Shown here in pieces: positions 16,627 through 24,659 of a DNA stretch of 64,000 bases. Source of the DNA: Sporolactobacillus sp. THM7-4 (lineage in GTDB: Bacteria; Bacillota; Bacilli; Bacillales; Sporolactobacillaceae); NCBI RefSeq assembly GCF_004153165.1, contig NZ_SEMD01000014.1, positions 1 to 64,000 of the forward strand, read 5' to 3'. Each line of letters starts with the position of its first letter. Position 1 is the stretch's first letter. The translations under genes and the position numbers were made by a program. The notes beneath the pieces are model-generated. The model was not told the DNA's origin, searched no databases, and saw only the letters and a program-made list of their open reading frames with translations.

Positions 16627-17688
16627 ATGAGTAAATATTGGAATGAACGAATACATAAGCTTGAACCCTATGTTCCGGGCGAGCAGCCCAAGGATAAGCG
16701 CTATATAAAGTTAAATACGAATGAGAACCCGTACCCTCCGTCGCCAAAAGTTCTGGCGGCGATACAAGATGCGGTCAATGAACGGCTGCGCCTGTACCCG
16801 GATCCCGGCGCGGATGAGTTAAGAGCAGCGCTGGCCGCGTATAACGACTTATCAAGTGAACATATTTTTGTTGGCAACGGATCGGATGAAGTACTTGCTT
16901 TCAGTTTCATGACCTTTTTCTCGCCGGATCGACCGGTTATGTTCGCTGATATCACCTACAGCTTTTATAAAGTGTATGCCAACCTTTGTTCGCTGAAGGC
17001 AAACGTGATTCCGCTCGATGACGCCTTTAATATTCCGGTTAAGGCCTTCCTGAAACCGAGCGGCGGGGTGGTCATTCCGAATCCGAATGCGCCGACCGGG
17101 CAGGGTCTTTCTGTTGAATTGGTCAGAGAAATCATAGAAGCCGATCCTGACCGGGTGGTTATTATCGATGAAGCTTACGTCAATTTCGGCGGGAAATCGG
17201 TTGTGCCGCTGATCAGGGACTATCCTAATTTATTGGTGGTTCAGACGCTTTCCAAGTTCGGCGCTCTTGCCGGCATACGCGTCGGCTTTGCCCTTGGAAA
17301 TCCTGAACTGATTCAAGGTCTCAACCGACTGAAAAATTCAATTAATTCATATACGATTGACCGCCTCGCTTTAGCTGGAGCAAAAGCAGCGATAGAAGAT
17401 TACGACTATTCCAGTCAAATGGCTGATCGCGTGATCCGGACACGTGAGAGAACAATCAACAAGCTGAAAGAAATGGGCTTTTCGGTCATTCCCTCTGAAG
17501 CCAATTTTATCTTCATCACGCATCAGAAGTATGATGCGGAATCGATTTTCCATAACCTGAGAGATAAAGGAATCCTGGTTCGCTATTTTAATCAACCCAG
17601 GATCTCAAATTATTTACGTGTCAGTATCGGTACAGACGAAGAAATGAAGCAGTTTATTCAGACGATGGGGGAACTGATCCGGAAATAA
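16627..17688 (+). CDS. hisC: Histidinol-phosphate aminotransferase
   Basis: A 353-residue fold-type I PLP aminotransferase. It has KLNTNENPYPPSP near the N-terminus, PNPNAPTG at the centre, the IIDEAYV aspartate that contacts the pyridine nitrogen, and the PLP lysine in TLSKFGALAG followed by RVGFA. These mark the HisC family, which makes L-histidinol phosphate and in Bacillus can also serve phenylalanine and tyrosine synthesis. ATG at 16627 has GAGGTG a few bases upstream; a GTG 12 nt earlier is an alternative. It is not in a his operon here, so a stand-alone or second HisC is possible. Confidence 0.93.
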   Translation: MSKYWNERIHKLEPYVPGEQPKDKRYIKLNTNENPYPPSPKVLAAIQDAVNERLRLYPDPGADELRAALAAYNDLSSEHIFVGNGSDEVLAFSFMTFFSPDRPVMFADITYSFYKVYANLCSLKANVIPLDDAFNIPVKAFLKPSGGVVIPNPNAPTGQGLSVELVREIIEADPDRVVIIDEAYVNFGGKSVVPLIRDYPNLLVVQTLSKFGALAGIRVGFALGNPELIQGLNRLKNSINSYTIDRLALAGAKAAIEDYDYSSQMADRVIRTRERTINKLKEMGFSVIPSEANFIFITHQKYDAESIFHNLRDKGILVRYFNQPRISNYLRVSIGTDEEMKQFIQTMGELIRK

Positions 17689-17857
17689 CTTATTTATGAT
17701 GGTCATCAATACCTGATCCGGATTCAGCTCCAGTTCGAAATGGATAGGTTAATTTTGATAAAACTGAACTCTTGAATAACCACTACTTTGCCTTTTTTTA
17801 CCACGAATCACAAAGTGATATGATAAACAGGAGAAAAATAGAAACCAGGTGAACGAG

Positions 17858-18769
17858 ATGAAACAAGGAACGACGATTTTAACGCTTGATAACGGCTACC
17901 ATCTTTGGACGAACACCCAGGGAACGGGTGATATCCATTTACTCTGTCTGCATGGGGGACCAGGCGGAACGCATGAGTACTACGAAAACTTCGCCCAAAA
18001 GCTCGCTGAACAAGGCCTGAACATTCAGGTTCACATGTATGACCAGTTGGGTTCCTTTTATTCCGATCAGCCTGACTATTCGGATCCTGAAATAGCCGGA
18101 AAATATTTAACCTATGATTATTTCCTGAATGAAGTTGAAGAAGTCCGGAAAAAAATGGGACTGGACAACTTTTATCTCATTGGACAAAGCTGGGGCGGAG
18201 CGCTCGTTCAAATGTATGCATTGAAATACGGCGACCACCTCAAGGGTGCCATTATTTCATCCATGGTTGATAATATCGACGAATATGTCACGAATATCAA
18301 CAAGGTTCGCGAAGAAGCATTGCCTGCCGATGCTGTGGCATTTATGAAAAAGTGTGAGGCGGAGAACAATTACGATAATGACCGTTACCAAAGCTATGTT
18401 GACATACTGAACAAAGGCTATGTTGACCGCAGGCAGCCCCCTGCCATTTCACACTTGATTCGTACAATGGCCGTACCGGTCTATAATGAATTCCAGGGCG
18501 ATAATGAATTTGTTGTTACCGGAAAGTTAAAGGAATGGGATGTGCGCGATCAGCTTCATAACATCACGGTTCCCACACTGATTACCTTTGGGGAACATGA
18601 AACGATGCCCGTGGCTGCCGCTGAACGGATGGCGCAAACGATTCCTCATGCCCGGCTTGCGACTACTCCCGAAGGCGGTCACCACCACATGATTGATAAC
18701 GCCCCGGTATACTTCGATCATCTGGCACAATTCATCAAGGATGTCGAAAGCGGCAATTTTGACGAGTGA
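17858..18769 (+). CDS. Proline iminopeptidase-type alpha/beta hydrolase (peptidase family S33)
   Basis: A 303-residue protein with the oxyanion-hole motif HGGPGG and the nucleophile elbow GQSWGG, both diagnostic of prolyl aminopeptidases and related proline-specific peptidases. The catalytic His is in EGGHHHM near the C-terminus. The position usually held by the catalytic Asp (in a GEYDE-like context) reads GEHETM, so Glu may replace Asp. I chose ATG 17858 with AGGTGA just upstream; GTG 17849 is an alternative. No signal peptide, so it is cytoplasmic. Confidence 0.88.
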   Translation: MKQGTTILTLDNGYHLWTNTQGTGDIHLLCLHGGPGGTHEYYENFAQKLAEQGLNIQVHMYDQLGSFYSDQPDYSDPEIAGKYLTYDYFLNEVEEVRKKMGLDNFYLIGQSWGGALVQMYALKYGDHLKGAIISSMVDNIDEYVTNINKVREEALPADAVAFMKKCEAENNYDNDRYQSYVDILNKGYVDRRQPPAISHLIRTMAVPVYNEFQGDNEFVVTGKLKEWDVRDQLHNITVPTLITFGEHETMPVAAAERMAQTIPHARLATTPEGGHHHMIDNAPVYFDHLAQFIKDVESGNFDE

Positions 18770-18772
18770 TCT

Positions 18773-19093
18773 CTTCCCCTTAATGCCTGACGTTTGAAAG
18801 GGGAGCTTCTCCTTTACAGGAAGAACTTTCTGTGAACAAAGGTTTTGTCACGCGAAGCCAGGGAAAGGGAATCCTTCTCTGAGCAGGTGATCAACAGTAG
18901 AAGAAAGCAGAGACTTTTCAAAAAGCAGCACCATTTTAAGGGTATACAGCATAACGTTAAAGAAAGAGCTGTTGACCCATAAAGCGCTCTGTGTGCAATT
19001 TTATGCGAACAAGTTCATCGGCAGGTGCAGATGAGTACGGATCCGGGTCGAGAGGGAATACGAAAATACACTGATTTTTTACTCGATCTGTAG
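18773..19093. other. Intergenic stretch without a supported gene
   Basis: About 320 nt between the S33 peptidase and asd. It holds a short palindrome (AAAGGGGAGCTTCTCCTTT, about 18798-18816) without a following T-run. I looked for a lysine riboswitch, expected before some lysine-pathway genes, and saw no L-box core. Nothing else is evident. Confidence 0.5.
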
Positions 19094-19099
19094 TATAAT
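19071..19099 (+). promoter_or_regulatory. Probable sigma-A promoter of asd
   Basis: A perfect -10 hexamer TATAAT at 19094-19099 lies 34 nt before the ATG of the aspartate-semialdehyde dehydrogenase gene. The -35 region (about 19071-19076) is only weakly conserved. AAAAGGAG just before the ATG is the ribosome binding site. Confidence 0.6.
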
Positions 19100-19132
19100 G
19101 TTTTTACTCTAATAAAGAGGGGTAAAAGGAGT

Positions 19133-20251
19133 ATGGAAAACAGACTTAATGTTGGAATTCTCGGCGGAACGGGATATGTAGGGCAAAGATTCATTACCCT
19201 GCTCGAAGACCATCCCTTTTTTAAAGTGGTTTCAATTGCGGCAAGTCCCCGATCTGCGGGTCAGAGATATGAAGATGCAGTTAAGAATCGATGGAAACTC
19301 ACTGTTCCAATGCCTGATTCAGTAAAAGATATTGTCGTAAAAGATGTATCTGATGTTAATGAAATCAGCAGGGAAGTTGATTTTGTTTTTTGTGCGGTTA
19401 ATATGCCAAAGGATGAAATCAGGGAACTGGAAGAAAAATATGCGAAAGCGGAAATACCGGTTATATCAAACAACTCGGCTCATCGAATGACGCCGGACGT
19501 TCCAATGGTAATCCCGGAAATTAACAGTGATCATCTGAAGATCATCGAGAGCCAGAAAAAACGTCTCGGTACGAAGTATGGATTTATAGCCGTTAAACCA
19601 AACTGTTCGATCCAGAGTTATGTTCCGCCGTTACACGCATTAAAAGAATTCGAACCGGAAAAAGTTGTGGTCAGCACGTATCAGGCCATTTCAGGCGCCG
19701 GGAAAACGTTCAACGATTGGCCGGAAATGATCGACAACGTCATTCCTTTTATAGGCGGCGAGGAAGAGAAGAGCGAGAAGGAACCAATGAAGATATGGGG
19801 GGAAATTCAAGGCGACGGTATTGTGAATGCTTCATTGCCCGAAATTACCACTCAATGTATCAGAGTTCCTGTAGCAGAAGGTCATCTGGCTTCGGTGTTT
19901 GTTACTTTTAAACATAAACCGACAAAGGAACAGATCCTTGAACGATGGGCTTCATACAGCGGAAGACCGCAGGAATTAAAACTGCCCAGCGCACCTGGCC
20001 AATTCCTGAAGTATATGACTGAAGAAGACCGGCCCCAGACCCATCTTGATCGCGATTTTGAAAAAGGAATGGGCATTACGGTCGGCAGATTAAGAGAAGA
20101 CATCTTGTTCGACTACAAATTCGTCTGCCTGTCGCATAACACATTAAGAGGAGCAGCAGGCGGCGGATTGCTCACAGCAGAACTGCTCAAAGCTGAGGGA
20201 TATCTTGTTTCCAGAAAAATCAGGGAAACTGGCATGCAGGCCAACCACTGA
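19133..20251 (+). CDS. asd: Aspartate-semialdehyde dehydrogenase, archaeal/fungal type
   Basis: A 372-residue enzyme converting aspartyl phosphate to aspartate semialdehyde for lysine, threonine and methionine synthesis. It has GILGGTGYVGQR for NADP binding, the nucleophile Cys158 in KPNCSIQSY and the general-base His251 in EGHLASV. The KPNCSIQ context, the length above 350 residues and the VVSTYQAISGAGK segment match the archaeal and fungal branch, not the shorter form usual in Bacillus (Asd with dapG and dpa genes). It is single and ends in a terminator, so it may be an additional enzyme acquired by transfer. Confidence 0.9.
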   Translation: MENRLNVGILGGTGYVGQRFITLLEDHPFFKVVSIAASPRSAGQRYEDAVKNRWKLTVPMPDSVKDIVVKDVSDVNEISREVDFVFCAVNMPKDEIRELEEKYAKAEIPVISNNSAHRMTPDVPMVIPEINSDHLKIIESQKKRLGTKYGFIAVKPNCSIQSYVPPLHALKEFEPEKVVVSTYQAISGAGKTFNDWPEMIDNVIPFIGGEEEKSEKEPMKIWGEIQGDGIVNASLPEITTQCIRVPVAEGHLASVFVTFKHKPTKEQILERWASYSGRPQELKLPSAPGQFLKYMTEEDRPQTHLDRDFEKGMGITVGRLREDILFDYKFVCLSHNTLRGAAGGGLLTAELLKAEGYLVSRKIRETGMQANH

Positions 20252-20291
20252 GCCGAACGCTTAGTCCTGATGGTTTTTATAGAAGTTTTTC

Positions 20292-20318
20292 AGAAGGAAG
20301 GTTAAAGACCTTCCTTTT
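20292..20318 (+). terminator. Intrinsic terminator of asd
   Basis: GAAGGAAGGT pairs with ACCTTCCTTT with a short loop, 40 nt after the stop codon; the T-run is short. It may also serve the convergent FtsH-like gene. Confidence 0.65.
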
Positions 20319-20345
20319 AAATTACGCAAAATGATTTCATATTTT

Positions 20346-22058
20346 TTATTCCTTAGCTGTTTCTTCAGATGACGTGTCCGTATCAGCAGTTGCATTTATC
20401 TCTGCTTTGATCTCAGGGACTTCGAGCCGTGCATGGCCGTTCAGTCTGATGAAAATTTCCTCGATCTCTTCTCCTGTAAGATCTCCCCGTTTCAGTAATT
20501 CTCCAGCAATTGCGTGAACGAATGCGGTTTGTTCTTTTATCAGCGACTTGACCTGGTTCATCTGATCTCTTAAAAGCAAATTGATTTTTGGCCGAAGCTG
20601 CTTGAGTGCGTCAATTCGCGAACCAGTGGAAAGCCAGCTGAACAGCTCATCACCCATTCCAACCGCACCGAGGTATGCGCCTGCAAGTTCAGTTGCCTGC
20701 TGCAAGTCAGAGGTTACCCCATTTAATTTTTTCCCTAAAAAGAGCTCCTCAGAAGCTCGTGAAGCAAGACAGACCTGAATTTCTGCCAACATCTCGCTGT
20801 CGCTTTGATTATATCGTTCATGTAATGGTTTCGTTGCCGCAAGGCCAAGTGCACTGCCCCGACGAATAATCGTCACTTTCCAGACGCGTTCGTGGGGTTT
20901 AAGCAAGTACTGAGCAACGGCGTGGCCCGCCTCATGATAGGCGACGTTCCGCTTCTCATCGCTGCCCATCGAGCGAAGCGGCTGCTGAAGACCCCACTCA
21001 TAAGTTTCCATGGCCGATCTGAAATCTTCATAACCGGCATTTCTGGCACCACGCTGATGTGCAATGATAATCGCCTCGTTAACAATGTGCCTGATCTGTG
21101 CGGGGCTGTAGCCTACTGTATCTAATGCCGCTTTTTCCGGGGTCAGAGTGTGATCGCGGTTTACTTTATTCAAGTAATAGTTGAAAACATCCACTCGACC
21201 ATCATAGTCCGGGGGGTATACCCAAAGTTTTCGATCAAACCGGCCAGGACGGAGCAGAGCCGAATCCAGGACGTCCGGCAAATTCGTAGCTCCGATTGTC
21301 AGAACCGCACGTCTTTCTGCCTTTTTGTGCCGGAGCCCAAGAGAACGAAGAAATTTGGCAAATCGTGAATGATCAATATTAGGCGGGTCCATTTGCAGGA
21401 GCAGCTCATTAAGCAGACCGGAGCCTCCCATTCCAAACATTGCACCGATGCCCCCACCTGCTCCGGTTGTTTGTCTCGACATGCCGATCGCGTCGATTTC
21501 ATCTATGAAAATAATACAGGCCCCGTAAGTTTTTGCGAGTTTCCGAGCTTTTCTATAGAGACTCATCACTTTTAAATTACCGACGCCAAAAAACATATTT
21601 TGAAAGCCTGGAGCTGAAGCATAAGCAAAGGGAACCTGAGCTTCATTGGCGATGACTTGTGCCAGATAAGATTTTCCTGTTCCCGGAGGCCCGCAGAGCA
21701 ACATGCCTCGGATCGCCTCACCACCCATGTCTTTAAAATCTTTAACACCTCTGAGCAATGTGACGATTCGTTTCGCGTTCTCAACAATTTCAGGGTTGCC
21801 GCGGTAGTCCTCCCAGCTCGATCCGGTTTCACCGGGCATAATCCAATAGATACGCCCTCTGGCAAGAAACCAAAAAAGCGCGACAAATTGAATGATAAGA
21901 ATGAGTACGGCAAAAAACAATTGGAACAACAGGCTTAAGACAATCAGTGCGATATTCCACGCGCCTGGTCCTCCTGCCCAAAGGAGTCCAATAATTACTG
22001 AGATGATCATTAAAGTAATGAGCAGTTTACGCCAGGTGATCCAACGATATTTTTTCAT
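20346..22058 (-). CDS. FtsH-like membrane AAA+ zinc metalloprotease lacking an extracytoplasmic domain
   Basis: A 570-residue protein. Two hydrophobic segments (about 12-30 and 36-67) are separated by only a few residues, unlike canonical FtsH, which has a domain of about 70 residues between them. The AAA+ module has Walker A GPPGTGKS near residue 126, Walker B IIFIDEID near 184, and LRPGRFDR of the second region of homology, with an insertion of roughly 20 residues before ATNLPDV. The M41 protease domain has the zinc motif HEAGH near 374 and the third-ligand region TSDLQQAT. All catalytic residues are present. It is probably a second FtsH-type protease with unusual topology, transcribed alone. 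Confidence 0.88.
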   Translation of the reverse strand: MKKYRWITWRKLLITLMIISVIIGLLWAGGPGAWNIALIVLSLLFQLFFAVLILIIQFVALFWFLARGRIYWIMPGETGSSWEDYRGNPEIVENAKRIVTLLRGVKDFKDMGGEAIRGMLLCGPPGTGKSYLAQVIANEAQVPFAYASAPGFQNMFFGVGNLKVMSLYRKARKLAKTYGACIIFIDEIDAIGMSRQTTGAGGGIGAMFGMGGSGLLNELLLQMDPPNIDHSRFAKFLRSLGLRHKKAERRAVLTIGATNLPDVLDSALLRPGRFDRKLWVYPPDYDGRVDVFNYYLNKVNRDHTLTPEKAALDTVGYSPAQIRHIVNEAIIIAHQRGARNAGYEDFRSAMETYEWGLQQPLRSMGSDEKRNVAYHEAGHAVAQYLLKPHERVWKVTIIRRGSALGLAATKPLHERYNQSDSEMLAEIQVCLASRASEELFLGKKLNGVTSDLQQATELAGAYLGAVGMGDELFSWLSTGSRIDALKQLRPKINLLLRDQMNQVKSLIKEQTAFVHAIAGELLKRGDLTGEEIEEIFIRLNGHARLEVPEIKAEINATADTDTSSEETAKE

Positions 22059-22668
22059 GACCCCACTCCTGTTCGTAACATTGAGTTTTAACTTTCATTT
22101 GTTGCCATTATTCTCAAGGAATGAGATAACCGATGATTCAAAAATGGACAGTCCTCAAAAACGAAAAACTTCGACAGTTTTAGTTGTACATAAAGAAGTG
22201 TCATTTTGCGGCTGAATTCAGGACTGGAGCCACTCAAATTAAGGATGATTTCTGAATACGTTCATCCTGTGCACCATGCAGAAGCATTACATCAGGGACA
22301 TCCAGACTGTCAACATAAAATATCTGACTGATCCTCAGACGGCTGCCAATTGGAAAGCTTTAAATAATGAATCCGTTGTTCCCTATGTATATGTGAGAGC
22401 TGATGAACGTGCAGGCTGGATGATGCTTTGGCCATGTATAATGAGACATCCTGAATTTAACATATACTCATTATAATATGTTATGACACAATTAACACCA
22501 CTTTTGCAGGCACAATCCTGATCTCGTTCAGCATAGCTTAATCCGGTACTCGGAATATATCGGCGATACTTGAAAAATAGCGGTGGTCCCCGGAAAATAT
22601 CGGCGAACGCTTCCTTTGTGAATAGAGCAATCAAACATTGGGAAATTTACACACGGGAGGTGTTTGTC
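22059..22668. other. Gene-poor intergenic region with short direct repeats
   Basis: About 610 nt between the divergent FtsH-like and ykuS genes. The short frames here look like chance. Near 22551-22605 an imperfect direct repeat (GGAATATATCGGCGA and GGAAAATATCGGCGA) occurs 37 nt apart. Otherwise I see nothing specific. Confidence 0.4.
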
Positions 22669-22923
22669 ATGCCAAAAATAGGTGTGGAAGAATCATTAAC
22701 AAATGTAGTTGAAGCATTAAAAAACAGAGGGTACGACGTAGTTTCAATGAAACAGGAATCAGATGCAAAAGGGTGTGACTGCTGCGTCGTAACAGGCCTG
22801 GACTCCAATGTCATGGGTATCCATGACCGATCCGTTGATTGTCCTGTCATTGAGGCGAGTGGTTTAACAGCCGATGAAGTTTGCCGGCAAGTGGAAAGCA
22901 AAATCGGGCAGATACAGCATTAA
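22669..22923 (+). CDS. ykuS: YkuS family (UPF0180) protein
   Basis: An 84-residue protein starting [17 protein letters not shown], with a central [16 protein letters not shown] and a C-terminal amphipathic helix. This is the pattern of YkuS/UPF0180, small soluble proteins of unknown function in Bacilli. The ATG at 22669 with GGGAGG 8 nt upstream is the proper start; the open frame extends upstream without family similarity. Its Cys-rich CDCC motif may bind a metal or be redox active, but this is speculation. It stands alone. Confidence 0.88.
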   Translation: MPKIGVEESLTNVVEALKNRGYDVVSMKQESDAKGCDCCVVTGLDSNVMGIHDRSVDCPVIEASGLTADEVCRQVESKIGQIQH

Positions 22924-23033
22924 CAATTGGCAAAATCGGGGTGAGCTCTATTTCAGGGCTCACCCGTTTTATTCATATACATCATTACTTCGGTGAAATG
23001 GTTCGTATCTGTCACGGTTATTTCGTGTGCGGC

Positions 23034-23636
23034 TTAAATAAAGGATATATGTTTCAGGTTTTTCCCAGGCATTATTCCTGTACGGACAAAAAAAGGAAGG
23101 AAAACCTGGAGAAAAATGACCAGCATCGTGACTTCGATGGGTAGCATAACGGTGTTTTTAATCATGCTGTTGCCCAAAAAGAACAGGTAACCCTTCCCGA
23201 ACAGAATACTGCTCCAGAGTGAGCCCAGCCCGACATTAACACCGTAATTGACGATTAATTTAGCGAGAAAGATCCGCAGAATGGTAATACGGCTCTGATA
23301 GAGAAAGAGGCCGTATATGAAGCATCCAAGCATGGCTGACAGCGTATACCCTGGAAAGTAACCACCAAAAGGATGAACGATGAAACTGATAATATCGAAA
23401 AGCGCACCGACTAACAGTCCGACAAGAGGTCCGTAGACCATGGCGCCGAATGACATGAGCAGAAAGGTAAATGAGATGTGGAGATTCAAAGCCACAGGAA
23501 TGTAAAAAAAACCGAGAACAACACTGAGCGTAATGACTAAAGCGGCGAATGTCAGCACTTTAATCTTTTTAAATTCTGAAGATGCTGTCCGCCAATAGTC
23601 AGCTGACCAGACGGACATATTCCCGTTTTTTGACAT
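23034..23636 (-). CDS. folT: Folate-family ECF transporter S component
   Basis: A 200-residue polytopic membrane protein with about six hydrophobic segments. FYIPVALNLHISFTFL, GPLVGLLVGALFDII and PGYTLSAMLGCFIYGLF match the FolT branch of energy-coupling factor substrate-binding subunits. It would capture folates at the membrane and work with the shared EcfA/EcfA'/EcfT module, which is not in this window. ATG 23636 with GAGGAGG 6 nt upstream decides the start. A THF riboswitch precedes the gene, which independently supports folate as substrate. Confidence 0.9.
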   Translation of the reverse strand: MSKNGNMSVWSADYWRTASSEFKKIKVLTFAALVITLSVVLGFFYIPVALNLHISFTFLLMSFGAMVYGPLVGLLVGALFDIISFIVHPFGGYFPGYTLSAMLGCFIYGLFLYQSRITILRIFLAKLIVNYGVNVGLGSLWSSILFGKGYLFFLGNSMIKNTVMLPIEVTMLVIFLQVFLPFFVRTGIMPGKNLKHISFI

Positions 23637-23644
23637 AAAAATAC

Positions 23645-23683
23645 CCTCCTCTATTGTTAGACTTTTTTGCCACATAGGGGAGG
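23645..23683 (-). promoter_or_regulatory. Probable Shine-Dalgarno-sequestering helix of folT
   Basis: In the transcript, CCTCCCCTAT (complement of 23674-23683) can pair with ATAGAGGAGG (complement of 23645-23654), which includes the folT ribosome binding site; nine of ten positions pair. This suggests the upstream riboswitch acts on translation initiation rather than termination. No U-run follows the helix. Confidence 0.6.
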
Positions 23684-23702
23684 ATTACTCCGTCCGGTAT
23701 GC

Positions 23703-23817
23703 GGCAGCGGGATGCAATAATTGTACGGCAAACCGTCATGATGACATGATCCGGTTTTTCGTCCCGAGGACAACTCCCCGTTCCCCGGGCACGTGACCCA
23801 CAATTACATACTCTGCC
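23703..23817 (-). ncRNA. Tetrahydrofolate (THF, folT-type) riboswitch
   Basis: On the minus strand, GGCAGAGTATGTAATTG at the 5' side pairs in two helices with CAATTATTGCATCCCGCTGCC at the 3' side (GGCAG with CTGCC; GTAATTG with CAATTAT). AGAGTA and ATTGCATCC occupy the positions of the conserved core of the class I THF riboswitch. The internal arm with CCCGGGGAACGGGG fills the variable region. The downstream gene is folT, the usual target of this RNA. The aptamer ends about 66 nt before the start codon. Confidence 0.85.
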
Positions 23818-24084
23818 TTGATGTCGTGTCTATTATATGTCGATATGGTTAAAAATTCAATGAGGTAAGCAGGATTTGTATAGCCGTTTATATTATTTTT
23901 TTAATTACTATTTAAGAGAAACTCTGAGAATCACGGGAATCTGAATCGTTGTGTGGCGGCAACTGATACTCCGATGATATGTGGAATCAGATCATAATCC
24001 GGGCTTTTGTGAAATAAAAAAACATCGTACTGCCTTCCGGTACTTTAAAGTCTTTATGTGATTCCTGACTCAGGTGAATTTTTC

Positions 24085-24113
24085 TTGACAAAAATGTAAA
24101 GCGCTTTTATGAT
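24085..24113 (+). promoter_or_regulatory. Strong sigma-A promoter with an embedded cre-like box
   Basis: TTGACA at 24085-24090 and TATGAT at 24108-24113 are separated by exactly 17 nt. The spacer contains TGTAAAGCGCTTTTA (24095-24109), which resembles the CcpA-binding cre consensus TGWAANCGNTNWCA. CcpA binding here would block RNA polymerase. The transcript would lead into fadD, 546 nt downstream, through a long leader. A further imperfect box (TTAAGCGCTTTTC) lies near 24150. Confidence 0.75.
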
Positions 24114-24429
24114 GAAGAAGCAGACGTCTCGATCTTGAGTATCGGGTGCTTAAGCGCTTTTCTGAACCGTTTGATCAGTAAGGGCAGGTAACCCTTCCTG
24201 AAACGTATGATCGCGCTGACTCCAAAAAGCAAAAAGATCCGGCTTCATGTAACCGGGCAGCCTTCACAGATCCTAATCGTTCTCTTCATCATGTTTCATC
24301 TTCACAGACCAGGTACCCTCAAACTATCATCGCTTCCGGAAACCGGATATTACTACTTTTACAGGCAGAAAACCTTTTTGTTGCAGAAAACGTAAAATCA
24401 AACTACTGCGTTAATAGATATAGCTAAAA

Positions 24430-24443
24430 TGTAAGCGCTTACC
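24430..24443 (+). promoter_or_regulatory. cre (catabolite-responsive element)
   Basis: TGTAAGCGCTTACC differs by one base from a perfect palindromic cre. It lies 217 nt upstream of the fadD start and about 320 nt downstream of the promoter above. It could act as a roadblock or belong to a second, unrecognised promoter. Glucose repression of fatty-acid degradation genes through CcpA is known in B. subtilis. Confidence 0.75.
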
Positions 24444-24659
24444 ATCGGGATCGGGTTCCTTGTTCGATATGGATCGACGGCAATGAAAAAAAGCAGTCGT
24501 AGCTTATGTTTTCAGGGGAGTTATTCGCGTTGGATGGCTGCTTCGAATGAGATCGTCGACAGAGGAGAATCAAATACGGCAACGCCTGATTGAATCGGGA
24601 ATATGTCTCCTGAACTCCAGCGAAAAAACAGCTCAGAAAAAATAACAGGAGGAGTCTGA

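Noticed and set aside
18773-19132. Lysine riboswitch before asd
   Set aside because: No L-box core motifs or long five-way-junction pairing were seen.
22276-22476. 66-codon frame upstream of ykuS
   Set aside because: No ribosome binding site or family resemblance; looks like chance.
24207-24395. 62-codon frame in the fad leader
   Set aside because: No ribosome binding site; composition is unlike a protein and it lies in a regulatory leader.
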